Assembly: GCF_004005375.1 (NCBI RefSeq)
Contig: NZ_RZUF01000022.1
Span: forward strand, 29,401-93,400
Direction: 5' to 3'
DNA: 64,000 bases
Origin: Rheinheimera sediminis
GTDB lineage: Bacteria > Pseudomonadota > Gammaproteobacteria > Enterobacterales > Alteromonadaceae
Shown: positions 26,369-35,647 of the stretch, piece by piece
Numbering within the stretch: the stretch's first letter is position 1
Layout of the letters: the number at the start of each line of letters is the position of its first letter
Made by a program: the position numbers and the translations under genes
The notes under the pieces: model-generated
What the model was told of the DNA's origin: nothing
Database searches by the model: none
The model's input: only the letters and a program-made list of their open reading frames with translations

Positions 26369-26904
26369 CAGTTTTGCTCTTTCTTTTCATTGGCCGTGGA
26401 CAACGGGTACAAAGGCACAAGTCCGGCCTGCCCCGTCATATCCGCCACCAGCCAAATCTGTTCAAACGGATGTTTTAGCGGAATTTTTAACAAATGTGGG
26501 GTTTGTTCCAGCTCTTGTGCCTGCCAATCCGGATGAGCATTGCGGATCACCAGCCAGACTTTTTCGGAGTCATAACTTTTTTGTGCTTTGTTGCTAATGA
26601 GTCTATTCAGCGCCTGCAATAAACGCTCTGCGACAGGCCAGTGGTCCAGAGACTGCAAAGCTTCAAGGGTGCCGCCTTTAAGCTCCCTCCCCAGTATTTT
26701 CATTGCTTCGGCTTCGCTGCCATACAAATGCGCAATCTCCAGATCCAGCCGTTGTTGCTGCAGATAACAGGACACATCAGGCTTAGCTGGCTCATTGTGC
26801 CAGATATGCTGCATTTTGACGCCGAATTTCTGCTGGTACAGTCGCATAAAAAGTTTGGCGGCCTGATGTTCCAGCGCTATTTTTTCATCGATACTGCTTT
26901 TCAT
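26368..26904 (-). CDS. Conserved hypothetical protein, possibly with a nuclease-like fold
   Basis: 178-residue soluble protein, unrecognised. The stretch KPDVSCYLQQQRLDLEIAHL resembles a PD-(D/E)XK pattern (PD, then D/E-x-hydrophobic), but a catalytic Lys after the Glu is not visible (EIA), so this is only a suggestion. It starts at ATG 26904, preferred to a TTG four codons upstream. First gene of the unit leading to earP-efp; divergent from the START-domain gene. Confidence 0.55.
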   Translation of the reverse strand: MKSSIDEKIALEHQAAKLFMRLYQQKFGVKMQHIWHNEPAKPDVSCYLQQQRLDLEIAHLYGSEAEAMKILGRELKGGTLEALQSLDHWPVAERLLQALNRLISNKAQKSYDSEKVWLVIRNAHPDWQAQELEQTPHLLKIPLKHPFEQIWLVADMTGQAGLVPLYPLSTANEKKEQN

Positions 26905-26965
26905 CGCACCCAACAACCTTGTGTTTCGGATAGACTTGTATCTTAACGAAAAAAGTCAGGTGGTT

Positions 26966-27586
26966 ATGCATTTTTTATTCGCTGTGGTTTTATGGTTGCT
27001 GGCTCAACCCTCTGCTTCTGCAGAACCTGTATGGACCTCATTAAAAACCAAAGCCGGCATCAGTTTAAGCTACAGATACACCCCAGAGCTGGAGGTCAAA
27101 GCCAGTGCCTTTTATTCGGGCACACCAGAGAGCTTTTTGCTATTACTCAAAGACACCAAATCAGTACAGCGCTGGCTGAAACAAAGCGAAGATGCCAGGC
27201 TTTTGGATGGCAGCACAGAACATCACTGGAAGGTTTATACCCGTTTTACCTCGGTCTGGCCAGTCAGGCCACGGGATATGGTGACCTGTGCTGATGTGAG
27301 CAGAGAAGAGAGTAAGATCGAGATCAAAATCAGTGACTGCTCCTATATAGTGCCTGAAACTAAAAACTATGTGCGAATTCGCGATGTCAAAGCAGTCTGG
27401 ACTTTAACCGCCAGGGACCAGGGGTTTATCATGCAGTATCAGGGCAGCGCCAACCCAGGCGGTGAACTGCCTAAATGGCTGGTGCAACAACTCACTATAA
27501 GCTCGCTACGATCCAGCTATGTTGCCTTTAAAACCGAATTAAAGCGCCCTCTTTACCAGGTAAAAGCACCACAAGCTACTCATTAG
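26966..27586 (+). CDS. Secreted START-domain lipid-binding protein
   Basis: 206 residues: signal peptide (MHFLFAVVLWLLAQPSASA) and one START domain, with landmarks VWPVRPRDMVTC and the C-terminal helix region PKWLVQQLTISSLRSSYVAF. Bacterial START proteins bind lipids or hydrophobic ligands in a deep pocket; the ligand here is unknown. The ATG at 26966 gives a clean signal peptide; the frame extends 15 codons further without reason. It overlaps the rhodanese gene by 11 bases tail to tail. Confidence 0.82.
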   Translation: MHFLFAVVLWLLAQPSASAEPVWTSLKTKAGISLSYRYTPELEVKASAFYSGTPESFLLLLKDTKSVQRWLKQSEDARLLDGSTEHHWKVYTRFTSVWPVRPRDMVTCADVSREESKIEIKISDCSYIVPETKNYVRIRDVKAVWTLTARDQGFIMQYQGSANPGGELPKWLVQQLTISSLRSSYVAFKTELKRPLYQVKAPQATH

Positions 27587-27890
27587 ATTTAGGCTGTTTT
27601 TGTTTGAGCTGCTCATAAGCTCCGGCATTCGTCACTTTGCTGTAGCCCATCCCTCTCAAGGTTTCCAGAGCTATGCCTGAGCGACGTCCACTGCGGCAAT
27701 AAAGCTGAATATCGGCTGTTTTATCCGCACTGACAGCTGCAATTTTTTGTTCAATTTCATCATAAGGAATGTTGATCGCGCCTTCTAAATGCCCTGCGTT
27801 GTACTCTTCTGCAGTGCGCACATCTATCCATAAAGTGTGGGCTAAAGCCATCTGACTACAGAGTAAAAGCAATGTCATCAAGGTTTTCAT
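27576..27890 (-). CDS. Periplasmic rhodanese-like protein (PspE type)
   Basis: 104 residues: signal peptide (MKTLMTLLLLCSQMALA) and one rhodanese domain with IDVRTAEEYNAGHLEGAINIP and the active-site loop LYCRSGRRSGIA (catalytic Cys65). Such single-domain proteins transfer sulfane sulfur, like E. coli PspE. The start at 27890 is chosen because it gives a proper signal peptide; 38 upstream codons lie in the membrane-protein gene. It follows that gene by 14 bases. Confidence 0.85.
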   Translation of the reverse strand: MKTLMTLLLLCSQMALAHTLWIDVRTAEEYNAGHLEGAINIPYDEIEQKIAAVSADKTADIQLYCRSGRRSGIALETLRGMGYSKVTNAGAYEQLKQKQPKSNE

Positions 27891-27904
27891 AGCAGGAGAC
27901 CTTA

Positions 27905-28951
27905 TCAGTTCAATACCACTAAAAGGATAAAACAACAGCTCGCCACCGACAGTAACTTCAGCTGTTGGCTGAAACTCAAAGCAACAGCCAAAGCTATAGT
28001 GCAAACAGCAGACACAGCATCAAATAAGCTCAGTGCCAGCAGAAGAGCCAGCAATACAGGTAAAACATTCAACAGTTTTAACACAAGCCACTGCTTTGTC
28101 GTACACAGAGCTAACCAAAAATAATGCTGAGCCAACAGATGCTGTTGCCATAACTTTTGCTGCGCATAACACAACAAAGCCAGGATCCAATTAAAAACCG
28201 CACTTATAAATAGTATAGCTTCAGGCTTGAGTTGTTGCTCCAGCCAGTAGTGCCATAAAGCCAGTACAAAAACGATCAGCAATACCATAGCTTTATTTTG
28301 TTGCTGCCGGATAAACCAATAGAGCCAATAACGAAGCAACGAGCCCGCTGATAACTGCTGCCCGTTTAACTGTTGTTGCCATGCCCTTTCCAGCAGCATC
28401 AACGCCAATAAAGGCAAACTCCAGAAGCTGATGGCAGGCAACACAAAAACTGCCACTAATGCCAGCCAGCTGGTTTGACGGGCTTTAAAGCCCAAACAGA
28501 GTGCCATCAGCACCAGCAGTAATTGGATAGCGTCAACATAGGCCATAGTTTTACCGCTGAGTAACAGATAACTATATGCCGGCAAGGTTAAAAACCAGAA
28601 TGGCAGCTGATTTACAGTGGCCATCAATGTATTGCTCAAGTTCGCTACTTTGGCAGAAGGCGCCAGACTTTCAACAAAATACTGCTGCGCCACTGGTTTT
28701 TGCTGCCATGCCACGCCACCTTGCCAGCAGAACAGAACCACCAATAACATCTGCAGATAAGGCCAGCGTTCGACAGTCCCGAGCTCCGGGTTAAACAACT
28801 GGAATCCCAGCAACACCAAAGGAGCCATCAGCCCCAACAGCGCATGACCAGCCAGCATGACAAACAAAGCTGAAAACTTATGCAGAGGCGCAAAGGCGTT
28901 ACAAGCTTGCTGCCAGAACAGCTCAAAGCGAACTAAAAGATAAGTGCCCAC
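27905..28951 (-). CDS. Membrane component of a small ABC transporter (DUF6136-like)
   Basis: 348 residues, about ten hydrophobic segments, very Leu- and Gln-rich. No strong family motif can be read, but it overlaps by 29 bases the 3' end of an ABC ATPase gene, which argues that it is the permease partner. It begins with GTG, after AAAGG. Function and direction of transport unknown. Confidence 0.6.
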   Translation of the reverse strand: MGTYLLVRFELFWQQACNAFAPLHKFSALFVMLAGHALLGLMAPLVLLGFQLFNPELGTVERWPYLQMLLVVLFCWQGGVAWQQKPVAQQYFVESLAPSAKVANLSNTLMATVNQLPFWFLTLPAYSYLLLSGKTMAYVDAIQLLLVLMALCLGFKARQTSWLALVAVFVLPAISFWSLPLLALMLLERAWQQQLNGQQLSAGSLLRYWLYWFIRQQQNKAMVLLIVFVLALWHYWLEQQLKPEAILFISAVFNWILALLCYAQQKLWQQHLLAQHYFWLALCTTKQWLVLKLLNVLPVLLALLLALSLFDAVSAVCTIALAVALSFSQQLKLLSVASCCFILLVVLN

Positions 28952-29555
28952 CAGCCTTTAACTCCAGATGTTGATCGACTGCCAGTTCAAAACTTTGGGG
29001 GGATAAATGACTGGCTATCAGCACTAAAGCTCCCTGTTCTTTCGCCTTCTGCAATTGCGTGCAGCAATAACGCAAAGAATCCAGGTCCAAAGCGTTAAAA
29101 GGCTCATCCAGCAATAGCAGCTGCGGCTTTGTCGCCAAGGCCAAAGTTAAACTTAATTTTTTCTGCTGCCCTAACGACAACACAGCCACTTGTTGCTGCA
29201 ACAAAGAGCCGAGCGTAAAAGCGTCTGCATGAAGCATCAGTTGATCCATGGATGCGCCACGACAACGAGCCACCAGCTGCAATATGCCAAGCACAGTGTT
29301 GTCCTGAAGAGGCGCCACTGCATCCGCACTTATTGCCACTAATTTTTGATAAGAGGCGCTACCCGCCTTATGCTGCTCAAACTCAATACTGCCCAGCTGG
29401 GCTTTATCCAATCCTGCCAAAACCCGCAATAAACTGGATTTACCGCTGCCATTGGCACCACTTAACCAATGTAAGCCAGTATCTAGCTGCAGCCTTAAAT
29501 TTGAAAACAGCTGCTGCTTACCATAACCAAAGCTTAAATTGTCAATAATCAACAT
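28923..29555 (-). CDS. ABC transporter ATP-binding protein
   Basis: 210 residues with all ATPase motifs: Walker A GANGSGKSSL, signature LSLGQQKKLSL, Walker B LLLLDEPFNALD, and H-loop IASHLS. Compact, close in size to CcmA-type exporter ATPases. Overlaps the membrane-protein gene, so the two form an ABC system of unknown substrate. It begins one base after the LysE-type exporter gene ends. Confidence 0.85.
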   Translation of the reverse strand: MLIIDNLSFGYGKQQLFSNLRLQLDTGLHWLSGANGSGKSSLLRVLAGLDKAQLGSIEFEQHKAGSASYQKLVAISADAVAPLQDNTVLGILQLVARCRGASMDQLMLHADAFTLGSLLQQQVAVLSLGQQKKLSLTLALATKPQLLLLDEPFNALDLDSLRYCCTQLQKAKEQGALVLIASHLSPQSFELAVDQHLELKAGGHLSFSSL

Positions 29556-29556
29556 C

Positions 29557-30171
29557 TTAGTTTATCCAGTTGCTATAAAGCTCAGTCAATACCGGAAGCA
29601 CAGACAATACCAGTAACAAGGCCATAGCCCAATTAAAAATACGCTGATACAAAGGCTGGTTTAAAACGGAACGCAGCAAAGCGCCAAAGGTTAACCAAAC
29701 GCCAACGCACGGAAAACTAACCAGCAAAAATGCTGCGGTGATTTGAGTGACATCCCACCAGGCGTTACCTGCCACTGTGGTAAAAGCAGCCACAGCTCCT
29801 GATGCCATGATCCAGGCTTTGCCATTCACCCACTGAAATAAGGCCGCTTGCAGAAAACTAAAAGGTTTAGCATCAGAGCCTTCAATACTACTGGGTGTGC
29901 TGGAAGCTATTACCCAGGCCAGCCACAGCAAATACAGAACACCTATGACTTTGATCCACAGATGCAGCTGTGGATAACGTTCAAACACCACGCCAAAACC
30001 CAAACCAACCAGCAACACCATTAAAGGGAAACCAAAACAAATACCGAAAAAATGCGGCAAGCTGGCTTTAACACCATAGTTCACGCCGGAGGACAACATC
30101 ATGATGTTATTCGGACCTGGGGTAATAGTGGTAGAAAAGGCAAAAAACAGTACAGCGAAAAAAACGTCCAA
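29557..30171 (-). CDS. LysE/RhtB-family amino-acid exporter
   Basis: 204-residue inner-membrane protein with six predicted segments. The N-terminal family signature TTITPGPNNIMMLSSGVNYG is clear. LysE-family proteins export amino acids or their analogues (Lys, Thr, homoserine lactone). The start is a TTG with GGAG five bases upstream; no suitable ATG exists. Confidence 0.85.
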   Translation of the reverse strand: MDVFFAVLFFAFSTTITPGPNNIMMLSSGVNYGVKASLPHFFGICFGFPLMVLLVGLGFGVVFERYPQLHLWIKVIGVLYLLWLAWVIASSTPSSIEGSDAKPFSFLQAALFQWVNGKAWIMASGAVAAFTTVAGNAWWDVTQITAAFLLVSFPCVGVWLTFGALLRSVLNQPLYQRIFNWAMALLLVLSVLPVLTELYSNWIN

Positions 30172-30245
30172 TTCAACTCCGGACTACAAGGATTTAATGC
30201 ATTGAATCTAAAGCAGATCAGGGCCGTAATACAACAAAAAAATAG

Positions 30246-31094
30246 TTAACCTGGCTTGTACCAAAGGATCGATTCCGCCAGAGGGGTTTCCGGTGGTAAC
30301 AACGGATTCTCAAGCTCAACCAGTTTACGCTGCGACAACTTCATTTTCTTCAACTGACTGACAAAGTGTTTTTGGAACAATAGATCAAAACTGCCGTCTT
30401 TGAGTGACTTACGTAAACCTAATTCAATTTTTTCTGCCAGTTGCGGATTTTTATTTGAAACAAAAAAATACACAGCGCCTGGATAATGCAGCAGCCAGTC
30501 GCTTTCAATATGTAAGCCCTGATCTGCAAAAAGCTGTTGCTCGGCCTCTATTTCCAACACACTGCGTGGTACTGCATCCACCCTCTTATGCAACAACATC
30601 TGAAACAAACTCTGATAGCTGGAGGCATTCAGCACTTTGAATTTATTGTGGCGCAGCACATCTGTATCGACCCAGTCATGCACCTGAGACATCATTTGTT
30701 GTTTCAGTGCAGCTTCATCTTTTAAAGCGCTGAACTTCGGTTGATCCTCGTTTCGAATAAGCAATAATCTGTAGCTACCCAAACCTTTATAGATCGGAAT
30801 ACGTATGGGTAAAAAGCGTTTTTCACGATCTATGGACGTCATGGTCCAGACCACATCCACTTCAACACCAGTTTCCAGTAAATACAAAGCCCGGCTTTTG
30901 GATACTCTTGCAGAGGTGCTTTGCAAAGTGGCAGTGCTACCGGCTTTTTTCAGAGCAAGTTCAAGTAAAGCAATAGGATAGTTTGAGCGTTTGTCTCCTG
31001 AGTCTTCAATCGCAGGATAACGCACAGTGTCAGCAAAAGAGCTTAAAGGAAAAAATGTCAGGCAAAGCAGCAGATAAAAGCACGATCTGTACAT
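30246..31094 (-). CDS. Periplasmic solute-binding-like protein (SBP_bac_3 type)
   Basis: 282 residues: signal peptide (MYRSCFYLLLCLTFFPLSSFA) and a type II periplasmic binding fold related to amino-acid-binding proteins (SNYPIALLELALKKAG at the start; LLFQKHFVSQLKKMKLSQRK near the end). No permease or ATPase gene adjoins it, so it may be an orphan sensor-type binding protein rather than a transporter part. Next to a LysE exporter, possibly by chance. Confidence 0.75.
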   Translation of the reverse strand: MYRSCFYLLLCLTFFPLSSFADTVRYPAIEDSGDKRSNYPIALLELALKKAGSTATLQSTSARVSKSRALYLLETGVEVDVVWTMTSIDREKRFLPIRIPIYKGLGSYRLLLIRNEDQPKFSALKDEAALKQQMMSQVHDWVDTDVLRHNKFKVLNASSYQSLFQMLLHKRVDAVPRSVLEIEAEQQLFADQGLHIESDWLLHYPGAVYFFVSNKNPQLAEKIELGLRKSLKDGSFDLLFQKHFVSQLKKMKLSQRKLVELENPLLPPETPLAESILWYKPG

Positions 31095-31134
31095 CAGGCA
31101 TATCCTGAAAAATGAACTGCTTAGAGTCTAGAAG

Positions 31135-31190
31135 AATTCGGGTCAGAGTAAAATTAAACCGGTAGGTTTAATTTTACTCTGACCCGAATT
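31135..31190. repeat. Perfect 26-bp-arm palindrome of the GGGYCAGAGTAAAATTAAA type, copy 2
   Basis: Arms 31135-31160 and 31165-31190 are exactly complementary, with a GGTA loop: AATTCGGGTCAGAGTAAAAT continuing TTAAACC. It ends eight bases from the glnS stop codon. Related to the copy after efp. The complete lack of mismatches suggests recent arrival or selection for the hairpin. Confidence 0.75.
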
Positions 31191-31197
31191 AGAAGTT

Positions 31198-32859
31198 TTA
31201 GTCTTCGAAGAAGGTATCGCGCAAAGCTACAGTGCGGTTAAAGACTAAATGATCCGGCGTTGAATCTTTGTTGTCAGCACAGTAATACCCTTCCCGCTCA
31301 AACTGGAAAGCTTTTTCGGCTTCAGCTGTTTTTAAGCTTGGCTCAACCCAACCTGTTTTCACTGTCAGTGAAGCAGGGTTAATCACAGCTAAAAAGTCTT
31401 CTTCAGCCGCAGGGTTTGGTACTGTGAATAACTTGTCGTAAATACGGAATTCAGCAGGAGCAGCTTGCGATGCTTCAACCCAGTGAATCACACCACGCAC
31501 TTTACGGCCATCCGCTGGATTCACGCCTAAAGTCTCTGGGTCGTACGAACAAATCAGTTCAACAATATCGCCAGCTTCGTTTTTAATCACTTCGTCAGCA
31601 CGAATCACATAAGCACCACGTAAGCGAACTTCACCACCTGTCACCATACGTTTGTACTTTTTGTTGGCTTCTTCACGGAAGTCCGCACGGTCTATATACA
31701 AAGTACGGCCAAACGGCACTTTACGGCTGCCCATGCTTTCTTCTTTTGGATGGTTATGAACCTCTAACCATTCGACATCTGCGGCGTTGTAGTTGCTGAT
31801 GGTGACTTTTAACGGATCAATCACAGCCATAGCCCTTGGTGCATTGGCATCCAGATCTTCACGGATACACGAATCCAAAGCACTGATTTCAATCATATTG
31901 TCTTGCTTGGTGACACCAATACGTTTGGCGAATTCACGCAAAGACGCTGGTGTAAAACCACGGCGACGTAAACCTGCAATAGTAGGCATACGTGGATCAT
32001 CCCAAGCCGACACATGGCCATCTTCGACTAAACTGTGCAGCTTACGTTTACTCATCACCTGATATTCAAGATTCAGGCGAGAGAATTCGATTTGCTGTGG
32101 ATGACAGTCAATGCTGATGTTGTCCAGAATCCAGTCGTATAAACGGCGGTTATCCTGGAACTCCAGCGTGCATAACGAATGGGTAATACCTTCCAGCGCA
32201 TCAGAAATACAGTGGGTGAAGTCGTACATTGGGTAAATGCACCACTTGTCACCGGTTTGATGGTGATGAGCAAACTTAACGCGATAAATCACCGGATCGC
32301 GCATACAGATAAAAGCTGAGCTCATATCAATTTTAGCGCGCAGCGAACATTCGCCTTCTTTAAAACCACCGGCACGCATTTTTTCAAACAAAGCCAGGTT
32401 TTCTGCAGGTGAAGTGTCACGGGTTGGGCTGTTTTTACCGGGCTGAGTTAAATTGCCACGGTATTCACGCATTTGCTCTGCGTTTAAAAAACAAACATAA
32501 GCCAAACCTTTGTTAATCAGCTCAACCGCATAGCCATACAAAGTATCAAAGTAATCTGACGAATAACGCACATTGCCAGACCAGTTAAAGCCTAACCACT
32601 GCACGTCCTGCTGGATCGAATTTACAAAGTCGATGTCTTCTTTTTCAGGGTTGGTGTCGTCAAAACGTAAGTTACACTGGCCATTGTAGTCTTGCGCTAT
32701 ACCAAAGTTCAGACAAATAGACTTCGCATGACCAATGTGCAGATAACCATTAGGCTCTGGCGGGAAACGGGTCACAGTCGTATTGTGTTTGCCTGAAGCC
32801 AGATCAGCATCGATGATCTGACGAATAAAGTTAGTTGGGCGATGTTCAACGTCCGCCAT
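31198..32859 (-). CDS. glnS: Glutaminyl-tRNA synthetase
   Basis: 553 residues, the length of E. coli GlnS. Class I motifs: [16 protein letters not shown] (HIGH, residues 41-44) and VMSKRKL (KMSKS equivalent). The start at 32859 ([20 protein letters not shown]) aligns with the E. coli N-terminus and has AAGGAT upstream; the frame extends 18 codons more without support. Charges tRNA-Gln directly, so this organism need not use the GatCAB route for glutamine. Confidence 0.97.
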   Translation of the reverse strand: MADVEHRPTNFIRQIIDADLASGKHNTTVTRFPPEPNGYLHIGHAKSICLNFGIAQDYNGQCNLRFDDTNPEKEDIDFVNSIQQDVQWLGFNWSGNVRYSSDYFDTLYGYAVELINKGLAYVCFLNAEQMREYRGNLTQPGKNSPTRDTSPAENLALFEKMRAGGFKEGECSLRAKIDMSSAFICMRDPVIYRVKFAHHHQTGDKWCIYPMYDFTHCISDALEGITHSLCTLEFQDNRRLYDWILDNISIDCHPQQIEFSRLNLEYQVMSKRKLHSLVEDGHVSAWDDPRMPTIAGLRRRGFTPASLREFAKRIGVTKQDNMIEISALDSCIREDLDANAPRAMAVIDPLKVTISNYNAADVEWLEVHNHPKEESMGSRKVPFGRTLYIDRADFREEANKKYKRMVTGGEVRLRGAYVIRADEVIKNEAGDIVELICSYDPETLGVNPADGRKVRGVIHWVEASQAAPAEFRIYDKLFTVPNPAAEEDFLAVINPASLTVKTGWVEPSLKTAEAEKAFQFEREGYYCADNKDSTPDHLVFNRTVALRDTFFED

Positions 32860-32970
32860 AAAATTCAAATCCTTATCTAAATGCACTGACAGCAAATTTG
32901 TCAGTTTGGACATATAAAAAACCGAGGCATTATAACAGCTGAAATGCCGCTGACTACTGGAGTTTCAAAC

Positions 32971-33369
32971 TCAAGCTTGCAGCATTTGCATATACACCAG
33001 TTCCCAGACATGACCATCTAAATCCTGAAAAGCATGAGCATACATAACTCCGTGATCTTGGGGCTGGTTATAAGTCTTTCCACCAGCTTTTACCGCCTTT
33101 TCTACCAGTTCATCCACTTCAGCTTTGCTGTGGCAACTTAAGCAGTTCAGTACTTCAGTCTGCTGATGGCTATTTGCTGGAGGATGTGGGCTAAAAGACG
33201 CAAACTTAACTTTGGTCAAAAGCATCAAGTACAAGTCATTACTCAGCACAATACAACTGGCGGTATCATCGCTAAACTGAGGATGAAAACCAAATCCCAG
33301 CTGCAGAAAAAAGTCGGTAGAGGCTTTTAAATCGCTGGCAGCTAAATTGATAAATAATTTGCGGTTCAT
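32971..33369 (-). CDS. VOC-superfamily (glyoxalase/extradiol dioxygenase-like) protein
   Basis: 132 residues, one VOC unit of paired beta-alpha-beta-beta-beta modules: LFINLAASDLKASTDFFLQL at the start and MYAHAFQDLDGHVWELVYM at the end. Members bind a metal and act on diverse small substrates or antibiotics; the few visible ligands do not settle the reaction. Confidence 0.82.
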   Translation of the reverse strand: MNRKLFINLAASDLKASTDFFLQLGFGFHPQFSDDTASCIVLSNDLYLMLLTKVKFASFSPHPPANSHQQTEVLNCLSCHSKAEVDELVEKAVKAGGKTYNQPQDHGVMYAHAFQDLDGHVWELVYMQMLQA

Positions 33370-33450
33370 GCGGTTTCCTGAGCTAGGCGAGTTGTAGAGC
33401 AGAGTACTCCGGCACAGGCAAAATGCAATATGCTTGATCTAACTTATAGC

Positions 33451-33522
33451 GGACTGCCTGCGGCCAGTCCACCCTACAGCCTTTATCTGTAGGATGCATT
33501 CGACGCGCAGCGGCAATGCATC
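33451..33522. repeat. REP-like double hairpin after the LtaS-like gene
   Basis: Two neighbouring imperfect palindromes: GGACTG/CAGTCC (33451-33470) and GATGCATT/AATGCATC (33493-33522), joined by a TAGGATGCATTCGACGCGCAG-like segment. They lie 10 bases from the stop codon of the LtaS-like gene. The layout resembles bipartite REP elements found between genes of gammaproteobacteria. Confidence 0.5.
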
Positions 33523-33531
33523 ACTCTGCAA

Positions 33532-35535
33532 TCATCTTAATATACAAGTCGCCTCACTTGAATTCTTCTGCTCCCGATATAAATACGAAGGCAACTGCAC
33601 TAAAGCCAAAGCTTTGTTTTTATCTACAAGCGACACAGGCTGCTTGCTTAGATGAAGATTTTGCTGCTCTGACTGATAAACACCAGCGACACTTTTACCA
33701 TCAGGTTTGAGGATCACTAGTTCCTGCTGTTGCGGCCCTTGCTGCATCAAGGCAAAATAATTTTCAAACTGCAGTAAAGCGCGGCCAGGACTGGTGTTAT
33801 CCAAAGTAAAATCACGGCCTGTCATGGTGTGACAACTGGATACACCCATCATCGACAATAAGGTAGGTGCTAAATCAATCTGACTGGCTAAGGTTTTCAG
33901 CAGTTCCGGCTTTGTGTCCGCACCTAAAATCAATCCAGGAATATGGAACTTTTCGACTGGGATCAGATTGTCGCCATATACTCTGTTGTTATGATCGGCC
34001 ACTATTAAAAACAAGGTATCCTGCCAATAATCGCTTTGTTTAGCCTTTTTGAAAAATTGCCCCATGGCCCAGTCGGCATATTTCACCGCGTTATTGACGG
34101 TAGCTTTTGGCTCTTCATGTAAATCGATGCGGCCATCCGGAAACTCAAAAGGTTCATGATTGCTGGAGGTGAAGATCAGGCTAAAAAAGGGTTTTCTCTG
34201 CTGATGCAAGGCCTGTAATTGCTGATGTGCAGTGTTGAATAGATCCTCATCACTGGCACCCCAACTGCCGGTAAACACCGGGTTTTGTATCTGGTGTTGC
34301 TCCACAATCTGCGCTACACCATTACCGCTAAAAAAACTGCGCATATTGTCAAAATGCGCTTCACCACCATAAATAAACTGGGTTTGGTAGCCCACTGACT
34401 GCAGAATTGACGCAAGAGTAGTGAAATGTTGCTGGCTATTGGATAACTTCACAGTGCTTTGCGCTGGCGTCGGCGGAAAACCAGCCACTACAGCTTCAAT
34501 ACCACGCACAGAACGGGTGCCTGTGGCATACAAATTGTCAAACCAGATGCCCTGTTGTTTTAATTGTTCAAGCTCAGGCGTGACGGCTAAACCACCTAAA
34601 GACTTTACAAAAGTAGCGCCCAGACTTTCCTGCAGTACGATCACCAGATTCAGTGGCTTTTCACGCTTCATCACCGCCTGTTGCCAATGCGCTGTGGGGT
34701 AATTGGGGTTGGTAAACTGATAAGATTTCAGCCAGGGCCAGTCCAGACTTTGCTTCAGCATTTGTTCTGTTGGCAATTTGCCATAGATTTCACTGGAGTG
34801 CGCTTCGTGTTTCAAATTGTAGATGGCATAAAGCACTGAATAAGCAGAACTTAACACCAGCGAATTGACCATCGAATCTGAAGTGATCGCAAACAGAGCC
34901 GGGTTAGCTGGTCGATGATCAGTGGTAGAACGAACACCGGCAAATATCAACACCAAAGCCAGACACCAAAGCCCCATGGTTTTGCCGACAGACCAGCTAG
35001 TCAGACTGCATTTGCCAGAACGATAGATCCGCCGCATGAACCAGGTCAAAACCAAAGTTGCAACAACACCTAAAACTAAAGGCACACGAAAACCAAACCA
35101 TAAAGTGGATAGCACTTCTTTTGGGTATTTCAGATACTCAACAAAAAGCCGGTTCGGCCGCACATCGTATTGCAAAATAAAAGCTGGTGTTGCCAATTCC
35201 ATAAACACCAGCAACACCAAAGCAGCCAGACACCAGTAATAACTGAATTGAAACCAGAACTTGCCTAAGTAACGAACTGATGAGAGAGGAATAAGCAGCA
35301 CAGGCAGCACCAAGAGTAAACAAACAACGATAATATCGGCGCGAATGCCTTGGACGAACAACTGCATCAGCACATCAGTCTGCGCTACTCTGTCGAATTG
35401 CCACACCACCAACGCCAACCTACTCAGACTCAACAGCACCAGTCCCAACACAGCGGTACGAATTAAATAGCGATAAGGACCTAAGCAAAACAAATTGGCA
35501 ACAAAGGAGGATTTTTCGACGCTAACAGCAGACAT
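33532..35535 (-). CDS. LtaS-like phosphoglycerol transferase / sulfatase-family membrane enzyme
   Basis: 667 residues: five N-terminal transmembrane segments (to about residue 190) and a large periplasmic sulfatase domain. Metal and nucleophile motifs are visible: VIVLQESLGATF, ATGTRSVRGIEAVVAGFPPT (Thr nucleophile region), and VADHNNRVYGDN near the C-terminus. In Gram-negative bacteria related proteins transfer phosphoglycerol or phosphoethanolamine to periplasmic glucans or lipids; true lipoteichoic acid is not expected. Confidence 0.83.
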   Translation of the reverse strand: MSAVSVEKSSFVANLFCLGPYRYLIRTAVLGLVLLSLSRLALVVWQFDRVAQTDVLMQLFVQGIRADIIVVCLLLVLPVLLIPLSSVRYLGKFWFQFSYYWCLAALVLLVFMELATPAFILQYDVRPNRLFVEYLKYPKEVLSTLWFGFRVPLVLGVVATLVLTWFMRRIYRSGKCSLTSWSVGKTMGLWCLALVLIFAGVRSTTDHRPANPALFAITSDSMVNSLVLSSAYSVLYAIYNLKHEAHSSEIYGKLPTEQMLKQSLDWPWLKSYQFTNPNYPTAHWQQAVMKREKPLNLVIVLQESLGATFVKSLGGLAVTPELEQLKQQGIWFDNLYATGTRSVRGIEAVVAGFPPTPAQSTVKLSNSQQHFTTLASILQSVGYQTQFIYGGEAHFDNMRSFFSGNGVAQIVEQHQIQNPVFTGSWGASDEDLFNTAHQQLQALHQQRKPFFSLIFTSSNHEPFEFPDGRIDLHEEPKATVNNAVKYADWAMGQFFKKAKQSDYWQDTLFLIVADHNNRVYGDNLIPVEKFHIPGLILGADTKPELLKTLASQIDLAPTLLSMMGVSSCHTMTGRDFTLDNTSPGRALLQFENYFALMQQGPQQQELVILKPDGKSVAGVYQSEQQNLHLSKQPVSLVDKNKALALVQLPSYLYREQKNSSEATCILR

Positions 35536-35647
35536 AAAGAGGCCTCAGTTTTTAATTGAGGCCAGCATAGAAGTGGATACTTAAGACAAACTTAAGACTT
35601 AACTATGAAGTCGGAAACACTTTTTGAAGGTCCTAACTTACGGATAG

